The notes beneath the pieces were generated by a model. That model had not been told where the DNA came from and did no database searches. It saw only the letters and a list, made by a program, of their open reading frames with translations. A stretch of DNA of 64,000 nucleotides from Burkholderia sp. WSM2230 (GTDB lineage: Bacteria; Pseudomonadota; Gammaproteobacteria; Burkholderiales; Burkholderiaceae). The stretch covers positions 268,027-332,026 of the forward strand of contig NZ_AXAJ01000007.1 of the NCBI RefSeq assembly GCF_000472445.1, written 5' to 3'. Below, piece after piece: positions 32,635 through 41,588 of this stretch. Within the stretch, counting starts at the first letter, position 1, and each line of letters starts with the position of its first letter. Position numbers and translations under genes: made by a program.

Positions 32635-33585
32635 CTAAAACGGCGAGCCGGGCAAATCGGGCAACTTCAAGGCATGTACGCCGATCGCCGACGCATCGAG
32701 CCGCTCCGCGCCGCCACTTGGCGTATTGACGATGAACGGCACGCCGGTCTGATCGGCGCGCACGAGCTCGGTCGACCCGCCGCCATCCAGGTTGATCGCA
32801 TCATCCGCACCGATCGCCTTCATCAATTGTGCTGACTGCGCGTTGGTCGTGCCCGTTGAATAACCCGCGACACGCCCATCGATCACGGCCAGGTAGAGAT
32901 ACCGGCCTTGATTCGAGAGGCCGACCAGCGTCCGTGGATTCGGGTTCAGCGGATCGCCCTCGTTCGGGCTTTGCGCGCTGAGATCCTGGCCGTTTTTCAG
33001 CAGAACCGCCGAGCCCGCGACAGCCGTATCGATCAGCTTCAGGTCCTGCGCCGAGATCTGCGGTGCTTCTGCAATGTATGCGCGGCCCTGCCGCGTGATC
33101 GCGAGCACCGCTTCGCTTTGCGTCGGATCACTGGTCAACGGACTCACAACCTGGCCGTGTGACACAAGCAAGCCGATGATCGTCTTCGGCTCGGGCGTTG
33201 TTGCACAGCAAGGTGCGAAAAAGTTCGCATTGATCGCAAGACGCGCGCCAGTGCGAGCGGCGAACTGCGAAATCGTCTCCGAGGTCGTCATCAGCGGGCC
33301 ACTATGCGCGGTCGTCTCGACGCTCACGCCCGGCGCGCGCAGATCGACGCGCATCACATACGCGCGGCTGATCGTGGGCTTGCCGCCGGCTGTCGCCGGA
33401 TTTGACGGCACGGTTGCTGTTTCGGTATCGACGCCGATATACAAAGGCGTGTAGCCGCTTTGCGTGATCTGTGTAGTGGGATCGGGCACCTCGGCTTGCG
33501 CGCTCGGCGAAGCGAGTGCGATGACCGCCGCGGCGGCGGCGATCATCTTCAGGGTTGCCGGGGCGGGGAAGAGCGTACGCATCAT
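32635..33585 (-). CDS. Phosphodiester glycosidase family protein (NAGPA-like)
   Basis: A 316-residue secreted protein. The start at 33585 has GGAG nine bases upstream and gives a signal peptide (TLKMIAAAAAVIALASPSAQAE). The mature part has the NAGPA/DUF2233 features: ARLAINANFF near residue 120, AVIDGR in the middle and the active-site-like INLDGGGSTELV near the C-terminus. Family members cleave phosphodiester-linked sugars such as caps on cell-wall polymers. A CC pair (FAPCCATTPE) is unusual. It is a single-gene unit with its own terminator. Confidence 0.88.
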   Translation of the reverse strand: MMRTLFPAPATLKMIAAAAAVIALASPSAQAEVPDPTTQITQSGYTPLYIGVDTETATVPSNPATAGGKPTISRAYVMRVDLRAPGVSVETTAHSGPLMTTSETISQFAARTGARLAINANFFAPCCATTPEPKTIIGLLVSHGQVVSPLTSDPTQSEAVLAITRQGRAYIAEAPQISAQDLKLIDTAVAGSAVLLKNGQDLSAQSPNEGDPLNPNPRTLVGLSNQGRYLYLAVIDGRVAGYSTGTTNAQSAQLMKAIGADDAINLDGGGSTELVRADQTGVPFIVNTPSGGAERLDASAIGVHALKLPDLPGSPF

Positions 33586-33910
33586 GTAGTTTGTCTCCGT
33601 TGACGGCGGTGACGAAGCTGTCACGTGTTGCCGTGCGAAAGACCTTAGAGACACGATGTGACCATCACGTGATTTCTTTTTTTCATTGCGCTTTCGATGA
33701 TCGGCTGCAGCGGCATAGGCTGGAAAAAATGCTGGACACCATCGCAATGCGACGTTTCCGGCGGTCTGCAATCGCCAGTTGCAATACTCACTGTGGCCCG
33801 CAGTACTCGGATGATTCAGCTTTTAAGCAGGACATAAGGTTTGGATCTTTATGCTCTTAATGCGCGCACAGCAAATCCGTTAATTTCCGCAAGTCCAATG
33901 GAGATAGAGC
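33586..33910. other. Intergenic region
   Basis: A 325-base, moderately AT-rich gap between a minus-strand and a plus-strand gene. Its 3' part (ATAAGGTTTGGATCTTTATGCTC region near 33835) could hold a promoter for the small gene at 33911, but no pair of boxes is convincing. No ORF here has coding features. Confidence 0.45.
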
Positions 33911-34204
33911 ATGATGCGTCACATCACTATTACTTCCCGTGCCACTCTGTTTGTCACGGCACTGATGGGTGTCGTTGCCATATCCCAAACCGACGTCTCA
34001 CGCGATAGCGCCTTGAGTGCGATCGGAGACATGCCTAAGGCAGTAACAGACTGGGCGGTCGAACTAACCTCGGACATGGACATTGCACAGCTGTCTCCCG
34101 TGCAGACTACGGTGTTGCTTGAAGGGTTCGATTGGCAAGCGCTCGTGGACGTAGCGAATTCCCGCTCGCAACCCAGTGCGCCCGCACGGAAGGCGCCGGC
34201 ATGA
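33911..34204 (+). CDS. Small hypothetical exported protein
   Basis: A 97-residue protein with GGAG seven bases before its ATG. The N-terminus (ITITSRATLFVTALMGVVAI) is a signal or anchor helix; the rest is polar with a helical LSPVQTTVLLEGFDWQALVD segment. No family recognised. Its last codons overlap the start of the next small gene by four bases (ATGA), so the two form a coupled pair. Confidence 0.6.
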   Translation: MMRHITITSRATLFVTALMGVVAISQTDVSRDSALSAIGDMPKAVTDWAVELTSDMDIAQLSPVQTTVLLEGFDWQALVDVANSRSQPSAPARKAPA

Positions 34205-34458
34205 AGTCGATGCCGCGTGCATGGGGTGCTTCGCGGCAAGCATCAGGTTTCTTTCAATCAACGACTCAAGCGGCTGAAAGCGGAACCATGTCCACCGTTG
34301 CGGGGAAGACTGCGAAGCGCCGGCTCACCAGGCCAGTGCCGACAGACGATACGAAATCGTGCGTGGTTGATCCGCTGAAAGACCTAGCGAGCTCCGGTGA
34401 GTCGATGGACGGCGTGATTAACGGCGTGATTAACGGCGTGATTAACGGCGCCTCGTGA
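34201..34458 (+). CDS. Small hypothetical protein with GVIN repeat
   Basis: An 85-residue frame whose ATG overlaps the stop of the gene before it (ATGA), indicating translational coupling. The protein is basic and polar. It ends with three perfect GVIN tetrapeptides encoded by three exact copies of GGCGTGATTAAC (34409-34444). No homology is recognised. Coding status rests on the overlap and frame; it may be fast-evolving. Confidence 0.42.
   Translation: MKSMPRAWGASRQASGFFQSTTQAAESGTMSTVAGKTAKRRLTRPVPTDDTKSCVVDPLKDLASSGESMDGVINGVINGVINGAS
34409..34444 (+). repeat. 12-bp tandem repeat x3 (GGCGTGATTAAC)
   Basis: Three identical 12-bp units plus a partial fourth (GGCG). In frame with the small ORF they encode GVIN three times. 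Perfect identity points to recent slippage or duplication. Confidence 0.8.
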
Positions 34459-34473
34459 GCAGGCGCCGGTTGG

Positions 34474-34887
34474 TTACTTGCGCGTGGCCGCGACGACTTT
34501 GATTTCAATGATGAGCTCTGGCCGCGCCAATGCGGCGATGCCGAGAATAGTCCAGGCAGGAAAGTCGGAACGGACATACTTCTCTTTCACTTCGCGGAAT
34601 GCAGCGAGATTCGAGCCGACGTCCACGTGATACGAAACGAGTTCGACGACGTCCGTGAAGTCGAGGTCCAGATGCTTGAGCACTGCCTCGACGCGCCTGA
34701 ACGCTAAATCGATTTGCTCCTTCGGGTCTTCCGGAATCGACCCGTCGGGACGCATGCCGATTTGGCCCGCGATAAAGACCAGGCCGTTAGCGGTGACGGC
34801 CGGCGAATACTGGAACAGGTCGAAAATGCGATTGCTTCCAAAGGTCGCGTCATCTTCAGGTAGACGCAGGCGCTCGATTTTGGTCAT
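34474..34887 (-). CDS. RidA/YjgF family protein
   Basis: A 137-residue RidA-superfamily protein. Conserved features include FQYSPAVTANGLVFIAGQIG near the N-terminus, the helix AFRRVEAVLKHLDLDFTDVV and the C-terminal FPAWTILGIAALARPELIIE. RidA proteins hydrolyse reactive enamines and imines; members in catabolic clusters act as imine or ketoacid hydrolases. The Arg that binds ligand carboxylates in true RidA (usually in a 'RxxV' context before LARPE) is not obvious, so this is an Rid subfamily member. It lies beside the aromatic-degradation cluster. Confidence 0.9.
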   Translation of the reverse strand: MTKIERLRLPEDDATFGSNRIFDLFQYSPAVTANGLVFIAGQIGMRPDGSIPEDPKEQIDLAFRRVEAVLKHLDLDFTDVVELVSYHVDVGSNLAAFREVKEKYVRSDFPAWTILGIAALARPELIIEIKVVAATRK

Positions 34888-35002
34888 GGCAGTCCTTCAA
34901 TCAGCTTGGAGTTTGAGAGTTTGATTCCAACGTAACTGAAAACGACGCGGCGACGCCGCTCATCGCGAAGGCGATGCCTCGAGCGTTGAGCGCAATCGCT
35001 CG

Positions 35003-35761
35003 TCAGGCATCCCGATGTCCGAGCAGTCGCGACAACTCCGTGGCTGCACGCTTCAGGAGCCCGGCGAACTGCTCGACCCGCTGCTCGTTGACGCGCACGC
35101 TCGGGCCAAAAATGCAGAGCGAACCGGCGACCTGATTGGCGCCATTGAAAAACGGTGCTGCTACTGCGACAGCGCCCTCAATCAGTTCGTGATGACTGGT
35201 ACCGAAACCTTTCGCCCGGATCTGTTCAATGTCCTTCATGAGCGCCGTGACATCCTGACTGGGGTCGGCAAGATACCGCTGCAGTTCGTCTGGCGTGAGC
35301 TGCATCTGCGAAAGGATGGTGCGCCCGCTCGCCCCTCGCACAAGCTTTTCACGGTAGCCAACGCCGCGCCGAAAACTGAGCGGCTGGTTGCTCTCGAGCT
35401 CAGCCACGCACAGACGATAGGTGTCGTCGGGCACGAACAGCGCGACAGTTTCGGATGTCGCTTCCCACAGACTTCGCAGCACCGGCTGCGCGAGTTCGGC
35501 GATCCGGTGGTCGCTCAGCCAGACGTGAGCCAATTGGGCGACGGAGCTTCCAAGGTGAAAGCGCTGCGGCTCTCCCGAGGATGAGAGAAAACCGGCCTGT
35601 TCCAGCGTGTTCAGCAATCGATACAAGGTCGGACGGCTCAGGTTCACTCGCGTGAGCAACTCCGCGACGGTCAGAGATTTGTCTCCCGGCCTGAAGGCCA
35701 GAAGTATTTCCAATGCTCGCTCAACCGCGCGAACGCTCTCGTGCGCCTTCTTCTCTTCCAT
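35003..35761 (-). CDS. IclR family transcriptional regulator
   Basis: A 252-residue IclR regulator. The winged HTH is at ~8-68 (TVAELLTRVNLSRPTLYRLL) and the GAF-like effector domain at ~85-245, with GVGYREKLVRGASGRTIL and the conserved ELIEGAVAVAAPFF. IclR proteins usually govern aromatic catabolic operons in response to the substrate or an intermediate. It is divergent from the Rieske oxygenase gene, and a near-palindrome overlaps that gene's promoter, so it is the likely local regulator. Confidence 0.92.
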   Translation of the reverse strand: MEEKKAHESVRAVERALEILLAFRPGDKSLTVAELLTRVNLSRPTLYRLLNTLEQAGFLSSSGEPQRFHLGSSVAQLAHVWLSDHRIAELAQPVLRSLWEATSETVALFVPDDTYRLCVAELESNQPLSFRRGVGYREKLVRGASGRTILSQMQLTPDELQRYLADPSQDVTALMKDIEQIRAKGFGTSHHELIEGAVAVAAPFFNGANQVAGSLCIFGPSVRVNEQRVEQFAGLLKRAATELSRLLGHRDA

Positions 35762-35828
35762 TGTTTTCGTGTCCCTGTGGGCGGTGCTGTCAGCGCCATT
35801 GTAGAGAAAATCCCTTACGTCCCAACGC

Positions 35829-35885
35829 TTGAACTTCGTGTTGTCTGTCCGTACAATGAAATCACATTCTCACCAGACGGACAAC
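35829..35885 (+). promoter_or_regulatory. Oxygenase promoter with overlapping inverted repeat
   Basis: TTGAAC (35829-35834) and TACAAT (35852-35857) with a 17-bp spacer form a good sigma-70 promoter 50 bp before the oxygenase start. GTTGTCTGTC (35840-35849) and GACGGACAAC (35876-35885) are inverted repeats, nine of ten positions matching, that straddle the -10 box. The placement fits an IclR repressor site. Confidence 0.65.
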
Positions 35886-35907
35886 ATCACACAAATCGGA
35901 GTAAAGC

Positions 35908-37179
35908 ATGGACAGGAACATGTCGGAAACGCTGGTGCGCACCGGCCCGGGCACTGCGATGGGCAATCTGATGCGGCGTTACTGGGTGCCGATTCTGCTG
36001 GCGAGCGAAATCGCCGAGCCAGACTGCCCGCCGGTGCGCGTTCAGATCCTTGGCGAAAAGTTGCTGGCATTCCGCGACTCGGACGGCAATGCGGCGCTGA
36101 TTGACGAGTTCTGCTCGCACCGCGGCGTCTCGCTTTATTTCGGACGCAATGAGGAAAACGGCATCCGCTGCTCGTATCACGGCCTGAAGTTCGACCGCAA
36201 CGGGACCTGCGTCGAGGTGCCGTCCGCGCCGCAGGCGTGCAAGCACATGAGCATCACGGCGTACCCGTGCATCGAGCGCGCCGGCATTGTCTGGGCTTAT
36301 ATGGGGCCCAAGGACAAACAACCGGCACCGCCGGACCTCGAATGGTGCAACCTGCCAGCGGACCATGTGTTCGTATCCAAGCGTCTGCAGGAGTCCAATT
36401 ATCTGCAGGCGATGGAAGGCGGTATCGACACGAGCCACGTCTCTTACGTGCACCGCTATGAAGTCGACGAAGACCCGATGCACCAGGGCACCAAGGCGCT
36501 CGAATACATCAAGGCGGACGGGAATGTGATCTTCGAAATTGAGAAGCAGCCCTTCGGCCTCACGCTTTTCGGGCGGCGTAACGGCGAGCCGGATTCCTAT
36601 TACTGGCGAATTACGCAGTACCTTTTCCCGTGGTACACGCTCATTCCTCCATTCGGCGATCACTCTCTGGCAGGCCATGTCTGGGTGCCGATTGACGACC
36701 ACACCTGCTGGGCATGGAGCATCAACTTCCGTCCCGACCGTCCGTTGTCCGCCGAAGAGATGAACGACCTGAAAGCAGGCAAGGGCATTCACTGCGAGTA
36801 CGAGCCGGGAACGTTCCGCCCGAAGGCGAACAAGGACAACGACTATCTGATTGACCGTCAGGCGCAGAAGGACAAGCGCGCTTATTCCGGCGTTTTCGGG
36901 TTCGCCATGCAGGACGCGTCGCTGCAGGAAAGCATGGGTCCGATTCAGGACCACAGCAAAGAGAAGCTGCTGCCGACGGACCGCGCCATCGTCATGGCTC
37001 GACGCATGCTCTACGAAGCAGCTACTGCGTTGCAGGTGGACACTGACCCGCCCGCAATCGACGCAGACCAGCAGCGCGTGCGCGCAGCCGGTGCCTTGCT
37101 GCCGCGCGACCAGAAACCGCAAGAGTGGGCAGCCATCCATCTTTCGGACGGCAAAGGGCAGCCGATTTACTCCATCTGA
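35908..37179 (+). CDS. Rieske aromatic ring-hydroxylating oxygenase, alpha subunit
   Basis: A 423-residue oxygenase of the phthalate-dioxygenase type (alpha subunit only). The Rieske cluster ligands are Cys69 and His71 in CSHRG and Cys88 and His91 in CSYHG. The mononuclear iron site is in ESNYLQAMEGGIDTSHVSYV with Asp174, His177 and His182. It would add two oxygen atoms or demethylate an aromatic acid using electrons from the reductase encoded 850 bp downstream. The SDR gene between them suits oxidation of a cis-dihydrodiol. The substrate cannot be named. Confidence 0.92.
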   Translation: MDRNMSETLVRTGPGTAMGNLMRRYWVPILLASEIAEPDCPPVRVQILGEKLLAFRDSDGNAALIDEFCSHRGVSLYFGRNEENGIRCSYHGLKFDRNGTCVEVPSAPQACKHMSITAYPCIERAGIVWAYMGPKDKQPAPPDLEWCNLPADHVFVSKRLQESNYLQAMEGGIDTSHVSYVHRYEVDEDPMHQGTKALEYIKADGNVIFEIEKQPFGLTLFGRRNGEPDSYYWRITQYLFPWYTLIPPFGDHSLAGHVWVPIDDHTCWAWSINFRPDRPLSAEEMNDLKAGKGIHCEYEPGTFRPKANKDNDYLIDRQAQKDKRAYSGVFGFAMQDASLQESMGPIQDHSKEKLLPTDRAIVMARRMLYEAATALQVDTDPPAIDADQQRVRAAGALLPRDQKPQEWAAIHLSDGKGQPIYSI

Positions 37180-37239
37180 GCGAGCGCAACGCTCATCATC
37201 CATCTGTGCATAAGGAGGCCGGCAGCACGCTGGCATGAG

Positions 37240-38019
37240 ATGCAACGTTCAAGACTTAGAGACAAAGTCGCGCTGATCACGGGCGGGGGAGGCGGGATTG
37301 GAGCCGCAACCGCGCGTGTGTTCTGCGACGAAGGTGCGGCAGTCATCCTCGTCGATGCAAATTCGCAAGCGCTTGCGAGCGTCGCCGACGACCTGCTCAG
37401 CCGTGACCCCGCAGCGAAGGTTCAAACATTTGCCGCTGACGTTGCGAACGCTGACCAGGCGTTCGCGGCAGTCGAGCTTGCAGCACATGCGTTCGGCCAG
37501 CTTGACGTGCTCGTCAACAATGCCGCGATGCGCAACTACAGCGCACTCGCCGACGCGACGCCGCAAGAGTGGCATAGCATGGTCTCGGTAAATCTGGTGG
37601 GGACCTCGAACTACTGCAAGGCGGCTTTGCCCTTCTTGCGCAAAGCGGGGTCGGCCAGCATCGTCAATGTATCGTCCTGCTATGCGGTGACCGGCCGCAA
37701 GGGCATGGGCCTCTACGATGCGACCAAGGCGGGCATGCTTGCGATGACTCGCACGCTTGCCTTTGAAGAGGCGGCGCACGGTGTGCGCGCCAACGCAATA
37801 TGTCCTGGTTCGACGCTGACTGATTTTCACGTCAACCGCGCGCAGGCGGCTGGCAAGAGCGTGGACGTGCTCAAGACGCAAAGGCAGGACACATCATTGA
37901 TAGGCCGATGGGCGTCTCCCGAGGAAATCGCGTGGCCCATTTTATGGCTCGCGAGCGACGAGGCATCGTTTATCACCGGGACCACGCTGATGGTCGACGG
38001 CGGCTTGTCGATTATGTGA
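37240..38019 (+). CDS. SDR family oxidoreductase (probable dihydrodiol dehydrogenase)
   Basis: A 259-residue short-chain dehydrogenase with cofactor loop TGGGGGIG (14-21), an acidic residue at the end of strand 2 (VDAN, Asp39) favouring NAD+, NNAA at 93-96, and the catalytic Ser146, Tyr159 and Lys163 (YDATK). The C-terminus GTTLMVDGGLS is typical. Flanked by the oxygenase and its reductase, it most likely oxidises the cis-dihydrodiol to a catechol-type product. An ATG follows AGGAGG-like sequence loosely. Confidence 0.92.
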   Translation: MQRSRLRDKVALITGGGGGIGAATARVFCDEGAAVILVDANSQALASVADDLLSRDPAAKVQTFAADVANADQAFAAVELAAHAFGQLDVLVNNAAMRNYSALADATPQEWHSMVSVNLVGTSNYCKAALPFLRKAGSASIVNVSSCYAVTGRKGMGLYDATKAGMLAMTRTLAFEEAAHGVRANAICPGSTLTDFHVNRAQAAGKSVDVLKTQRQDTSLIGRWASPEEIAWPILWLASDEASFITGTTLMVDGGLSIM

Positions 38020-38024
38020 CGGTG

Positions 38025-38996
38025 ATGGCCATGAATGAGTCGACAATGACCGTGCGTGTGGCACGGCGCAATATCGAGGCCGACGGCATCGTCAGCTTCG
38101 AATTCACGAGTCTTGACGGTCGCGATTTGCCGGCGTTCGAGGCTGGTTCACATATCGATGTTCATTTGCCAACGGGACACGTGCGGCAATACTCGATTTG
38201 CAGCGCGCCCTACGAGCGGTCGCGGTATCGAATTGCTGTATTGCGCGAAGAGATGTCACGGGGTGGTTCGGCAGGCATGCACGAGGCAGTCAACGAGGGT
38301 GATGAACTGCGTGTGAGCATGCCGCGCAATCACTTCGCCCTAGCGTCCGGCGCTGTGAAGCATCTGCTGCTGGCCGGGGGCATCGGGCTGACTCCATTGC
38401 TTTGCATGGCGCAACATCTGGACAGAGCCTGCGAAGAATTCGAACTGCATTACTGCGCGCGCTCCCGTTCGCGTGCGGCGTTCCTCGAGCGGCTCGCCAA
38501 TGCGTCCTGGTCGGAACGGGTCAAGTATCACTTTGACGACGAAGACGAGGGGCAACGACTCGCTCTCGATGCGCTGCTGAACGAAGCTACCGCGGACACG
38601 CATCTGTATGTCTGCGGACCGCAAGGCTTCATGAATGCGGTACTCGATGCGGCGCGTACAAGCGGATGGCCAGAGAGTCGACTGCATTATGAGTTCTTCT
38701 CGGCCGCGGCCGTCGACACGTCGTCCGACGACACCTTCGAAGTGTGCCTTGCACGCACAGGCAAGACCGTGAGCATTCCCGCGGACCGGACAGTGACGCA
38801 GGCGCTCGCAGACGCTGGGATCGACGTGCCGGTCTCGTGCGAGCAGGGCATCTGTGGAACCTGTGTTACCCGCGTGCTCGACGGTGAACCGGAACACCGC
38901 GACCTTTTTCTATCCCCGGAAGAGCAGTCGCGCAACGACCGGTTCCTGCCATGCTGTTCCCGCTCGAAGTCCCGCAGACTTGTGCTGGACCTGTAA
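38025..38996 (+). CDS. Phthalate-dioxygenase-reductase-like flavin/2Fe-2S protein
   Basis: A 323-residue reductase (start 38025 or 38031, just after the SDR stop). Order: FMN domain with RQYSICSAP (54-62), NAD domain with GGIGLTPLL (118-126) and YVCGPQGFM, then a C-terminal plant-type 2Fe-2S domain with Cys272, Cys277, Cys280 and Cys310. This is the class IA reductase layout (PDR, VanB). It passes electrons from NADH to the Rieske oxygenase. The two-to-six-base gap from the SDR stop suggests translational coupling. Confidence 0.93.
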   Translation: MAMNESTMTVRVARRNIEADGIVSFEFTSLDGRDLPAFEAGSHIDVHLPTGHVRQYSICSAPYERSRYRIAVLREEMSRGGSAGMHEAVNEGDELRVSMPRNHFALASGAVKHLLLAGGIGLTPLLCMAQHLDRACEEFELHYCARSRSRAAFLERLANASWSERVKYHFDDEDEGQRLALDALLNEATADTHLYVCGPQGFMNAVLDAARTSGWPESRLHYEFFSAAAVDTSSDDTFEVCLARTGKTVSIPADRTVTQALADAGIDVPVSCEQGICGTCVTRVLDGEPEHRDLFLSPEEQSRNDRFLPCCSRSKSRRLVLDL

Positions 38997-39067
38997 CGCG
39001 GCAATTTCGCAGTACTTGCCCGGCGCGCCTTCGGCGCTGGATGTTAAAACAGGAACAAGGGCGGCGC

Positions 39068-40342
39068 ATGCACGCCCTGCATGGAGGAGTCGTGGAAAAG
39101 AACCTTGCGTCTTCGACTGACGCATCGGGCGCGGACTGGTCCGCGTCCAGCGCCCGGGAAACGGAAGCAAGCCCATACCGCTGGGTTGCTCTGTTCATCG
39201 TGTGGGCGGCATTTCTTCTGAGCTACGTCGACCGCGTCGCATGGAGCACGGTCGCAGCACCGGTGGGTGCATCCCTCGGTATCCAGGTGTCGCTATTGGG
39301 CGCCTTTGTCACCGCGTTTTATGCAGGATATGTAGTGGCAAACATCATCGGCGGCATGCTGACTGACTTTCTCGGCGGCCGGGCCATGATGACGCTCGCC
39401 TTGCTTCCACTGGGCGCTTGCACATTCTTCTTTGGCGCGACGACGTCGTTGAGCATGGGCATTCTCATTCAACTCGCGATGGGCTTTGCTGCAGGAGCAG
39501 ACTATTCGGCCGGCATGAAGGTGATTCCTGCCTGGTTCACGCGAGACCGCGGTCGGGCGATGGGCATTTACACCACGGCGACATCGCTCGCGGTGGTGCT
39601 CGCCAATGCAATCGTGCCCACGATTTCCGCCCAGTATGGGTGGTCGAGCGCGTTTCGCATGCTTGGCGTTGCCACGGTCGCCTGGGGCATTGTCTCCCTT
39701 CTGTTTCTCAAGAATCGCCCGGGAGGCGAGCGAGCCCCGGCTCGCAACAGCGCGAAAGAGATGCTCGGTCTTTTGCGCAATCGGAACCTGATATTCCTCT
39801 CCATTGCAGGTTGCGGCGGTCTGTGGGCCACGGTTGGGTTCGGCGCATGGGGCAATGCGCTGATGACGCGGCAGTACGGCATTTCTCCTGTCGTGGCCGG
39901 GTCGATTATCGCGACCTTCGGCATCGGCGCGGTCATTGCGAAACCCACGCTCGGATGGATTTCCGACCTGCCGGGCATCTCCCGTCGGCTCATGTCCATT
40001 CTGGTTCTGGTCGCGTTCGCTATTACCCTCGTGGTCTTCGGCATGTGCTCGACGGTCACGCAGTTTTATATCGTCGCACCGATTCTGGGCGCGTTCTCCT
40101 ATGGCTACCTGCCGGTGCTGATGGCGCAGGTGAGCGATGCATCCGGTAAACGGCTGGCGGGCGCGAGCGCTGGCTGGACAAACGCGATCTGGCAGATGGG
40201 CAGTGCGGTGTCGCCACTGGCCGTTGGGCACGTCTATGGCGGAACACATTCCGTCGTGCTCGCCGTGCTTACGCTGGCCATCGGGCCGGTAATCGGTCTT
40301 GTAGCGATGTTGTTCGTCAGCAAACGCATCACTCAGGTTTGA
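39068..40342 (+). CDS. MFS transporter of the aromatic cluster
   Basis: A twelve-helix major-facilitator protein of about 424 residues. The start is uncertain: ATG at 39068 has AAGGG upstream, while GTG at 39092 has GGAGGA. The first helix (VALFIVWAAFLLSYVDRVAW) carries the Asp typical of anion:cation symporters, and loop 2-3 reads GGMLTDFLGGRAMM. Such carriers import aromatic acids or sugar acids with protons. It lies between the reductase and porin genes and probably takes up the oxygenase substrate across the inner membrane. Confidence 0.88.
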   Translation: MHALHGGVVEKNLASSTDASGADWSASSARETEASPYRWVALFIVWAAFLLSYVDRVAWSTVAAPVGASLGIQVSLLGAFVTAFYAGYVVANIIGGMLTDFLGGRAMMTLALLPLGACTFFFGATTSLSMGILIQLAMGFAAGADYSAGMKVIPAWFTRDRGRAMGIYTTATSLAVVLANAIVPTISAQYGWSSAFRMLGVATVAWGIVSLLFLKNRPGGERAPARNSAKEMLGLLRNRNLIFLSIAGCGGLWATVGFGAWGNALMTRQYGISPVVAGSIIATFGIGAVIAKPTLGWISDLPGISRRLMSILVLVAFAITLVVFGMCSTVTQFYIVAPILGAFSYGYLPVLMAQVSDASGKRLAGASAGWTNAIWQMGSAVSPLAVGHVYGGTHSVVLAVLTLAIGPVIGLVAMLFVSKRITQV

Positions 40343-40437
40343 TTCGCACAGCAGCGTGAGCCGCAGGAGGAAGAACCGGCTCGCGCTGCCGCACCGGTAA
40401 ATTAGTATAACTACCGAATTAATGAAAGGAGACAAGC

Positions 40438-41523
40438 TTGAAATCGAATCACGCTGCGCGACTGGTGAGGACTGGATTCGCCGCTACGTTATGTTCGTTG
40501 GCCACATTTGCGGCTCACGCTCAGTCGTCGGTAACGCTCTATGGCATTCTTGACTCTGGCGTTGAGTACGTCACTCACGCAGGCAAGCAAGGCTCGGGCA
40601 ACCTGTTTCGGGTCAACACTGGCAATCGCATCAATTCCCGTTGGGGGCTCACCGGTAAGGAAGACCTTGGCGCCGGTCTGCGTACGATATTCACGCTCGA
40701 ATCCGGCTTCGCGACGAACAATGGCACTTTGCAGCAGGGCGGACGCTTGTTCGGTCGTCAGGCGTTCGTCGGACTGGAGAGCGAAAAGTTCGGTGCAGTG
40801 ATGGCTGGCCGGCAGATGACGCCGATGTATCGGTTCTTTCTGGCACTAGACCCTCTCAACTATTCCAGCTATGGCTTGTCCGCCCAGGACGCGCAGTTTG
40901 TTGGACGAGCCGACAACGCGCTGGAGTATCTTGGACACGCCGGTCCGTTCGAGTTGAACGCGCTCTACAGCTTCGGCTACGATTCCACGATTGCGAATGG
41001 TGCCCAGGTGCCGGGCGAGTTCCGGGTCGGTAAGCAATTCGATGTTGGTGGCCGGTATCGAGAAGGTCCATTCAATCTGACCTTGGTTTATGAGCAACGT
41101 CAGGGTACGAGCATCGCCTCGTCCGGCAGTAGCGAGCGGCGCTATCTTGCGGGCGGCTCGTGGACCATTGGTAAAGCGACCCTCTATGCCGGTTACGAGC
41201 TGCTTCTGAACGACATCGCCGCTACGCTCGCGGCATCACCGCCGCAAACGATGGCATTCGGCGGCCTTCGCTACAAGATAACGCCAACGTTTCAGGTATC
41301 CGCCGCGTCGTACTATCACGCATTCCGGAAGGTTTCGGCGCATGCCATCAGTTCAGGCGTCAATGCAGATTATCTGTTGTCCAAACGAACCACGCTGTAC
41401 ACGGATATCACCTACGTCATCAATAGCGCGAAGTCTGCTTTGAGTGCGACGGGGTCGACCACTCCAGTCGCGACCGGCGCCAACCAACTCGCGGTGGTGG
41501 TCGGCATCGCCCATTCGTTCTAA
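40438..41523 (+). CDS. Gram-negative porin
   Basis: A 361-residue beta-barrel porin of the Burkholderia/Neisseria type. The TTG start follows AAAGGAGA and opens a signal peptide ending THAHAQ-like (AAHAQSSVTLYG). Typical features are VTLYGILDSGVEY at the mature start, SRWGLTGKEDLGAGLRTIF, FGRQAFVGLESEKFG, and the terminal phenylalanine (GIAHSF). It is the last gene of the aromatic cluster and would admit the substrate through the outer membrane. CGGTA/TACCG inverted repeats lie at 40395-40416, around a TATAAC -10-like sequence. Confidence 0.94.
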   Translation: MKSNHAARLVRTGFAATLCSLATFAAHAQSSVTLYGILDSGVEYVTHAGKQGSGNLFRVNTGNRINSRWGLTGKEDLGAGLRTIFTLESGFATNNGTLQQGGRLFGRQAFVGLESEKFGAVMAGRQMTPMYRFFLALDPLNYSSYGLSAQDAQFVGRADNALEYLGHAGPFELNALYSFGYDSTIANGAQVPGEFRVGKQFDVGGRYREGPFNLTLVYEQRQGTSIASSGSSERRYLAGGSWTIGKATLYAGYELLLNDIAATLAASPPQTMAFGGLRYKITPTFQVSAASYYHAFRKVSAHAISSGVNADYLLSKRTTLYTDITYVINSAKSALSATGSTTPVATGANQLAVVVGIAHSF

Positions 41524-41588
41524 GCCGCACGCATCGGCAGGACATTATGGGTTGTGCAGGGGCACGACCATTGCTGCCGCTGTCGAAC

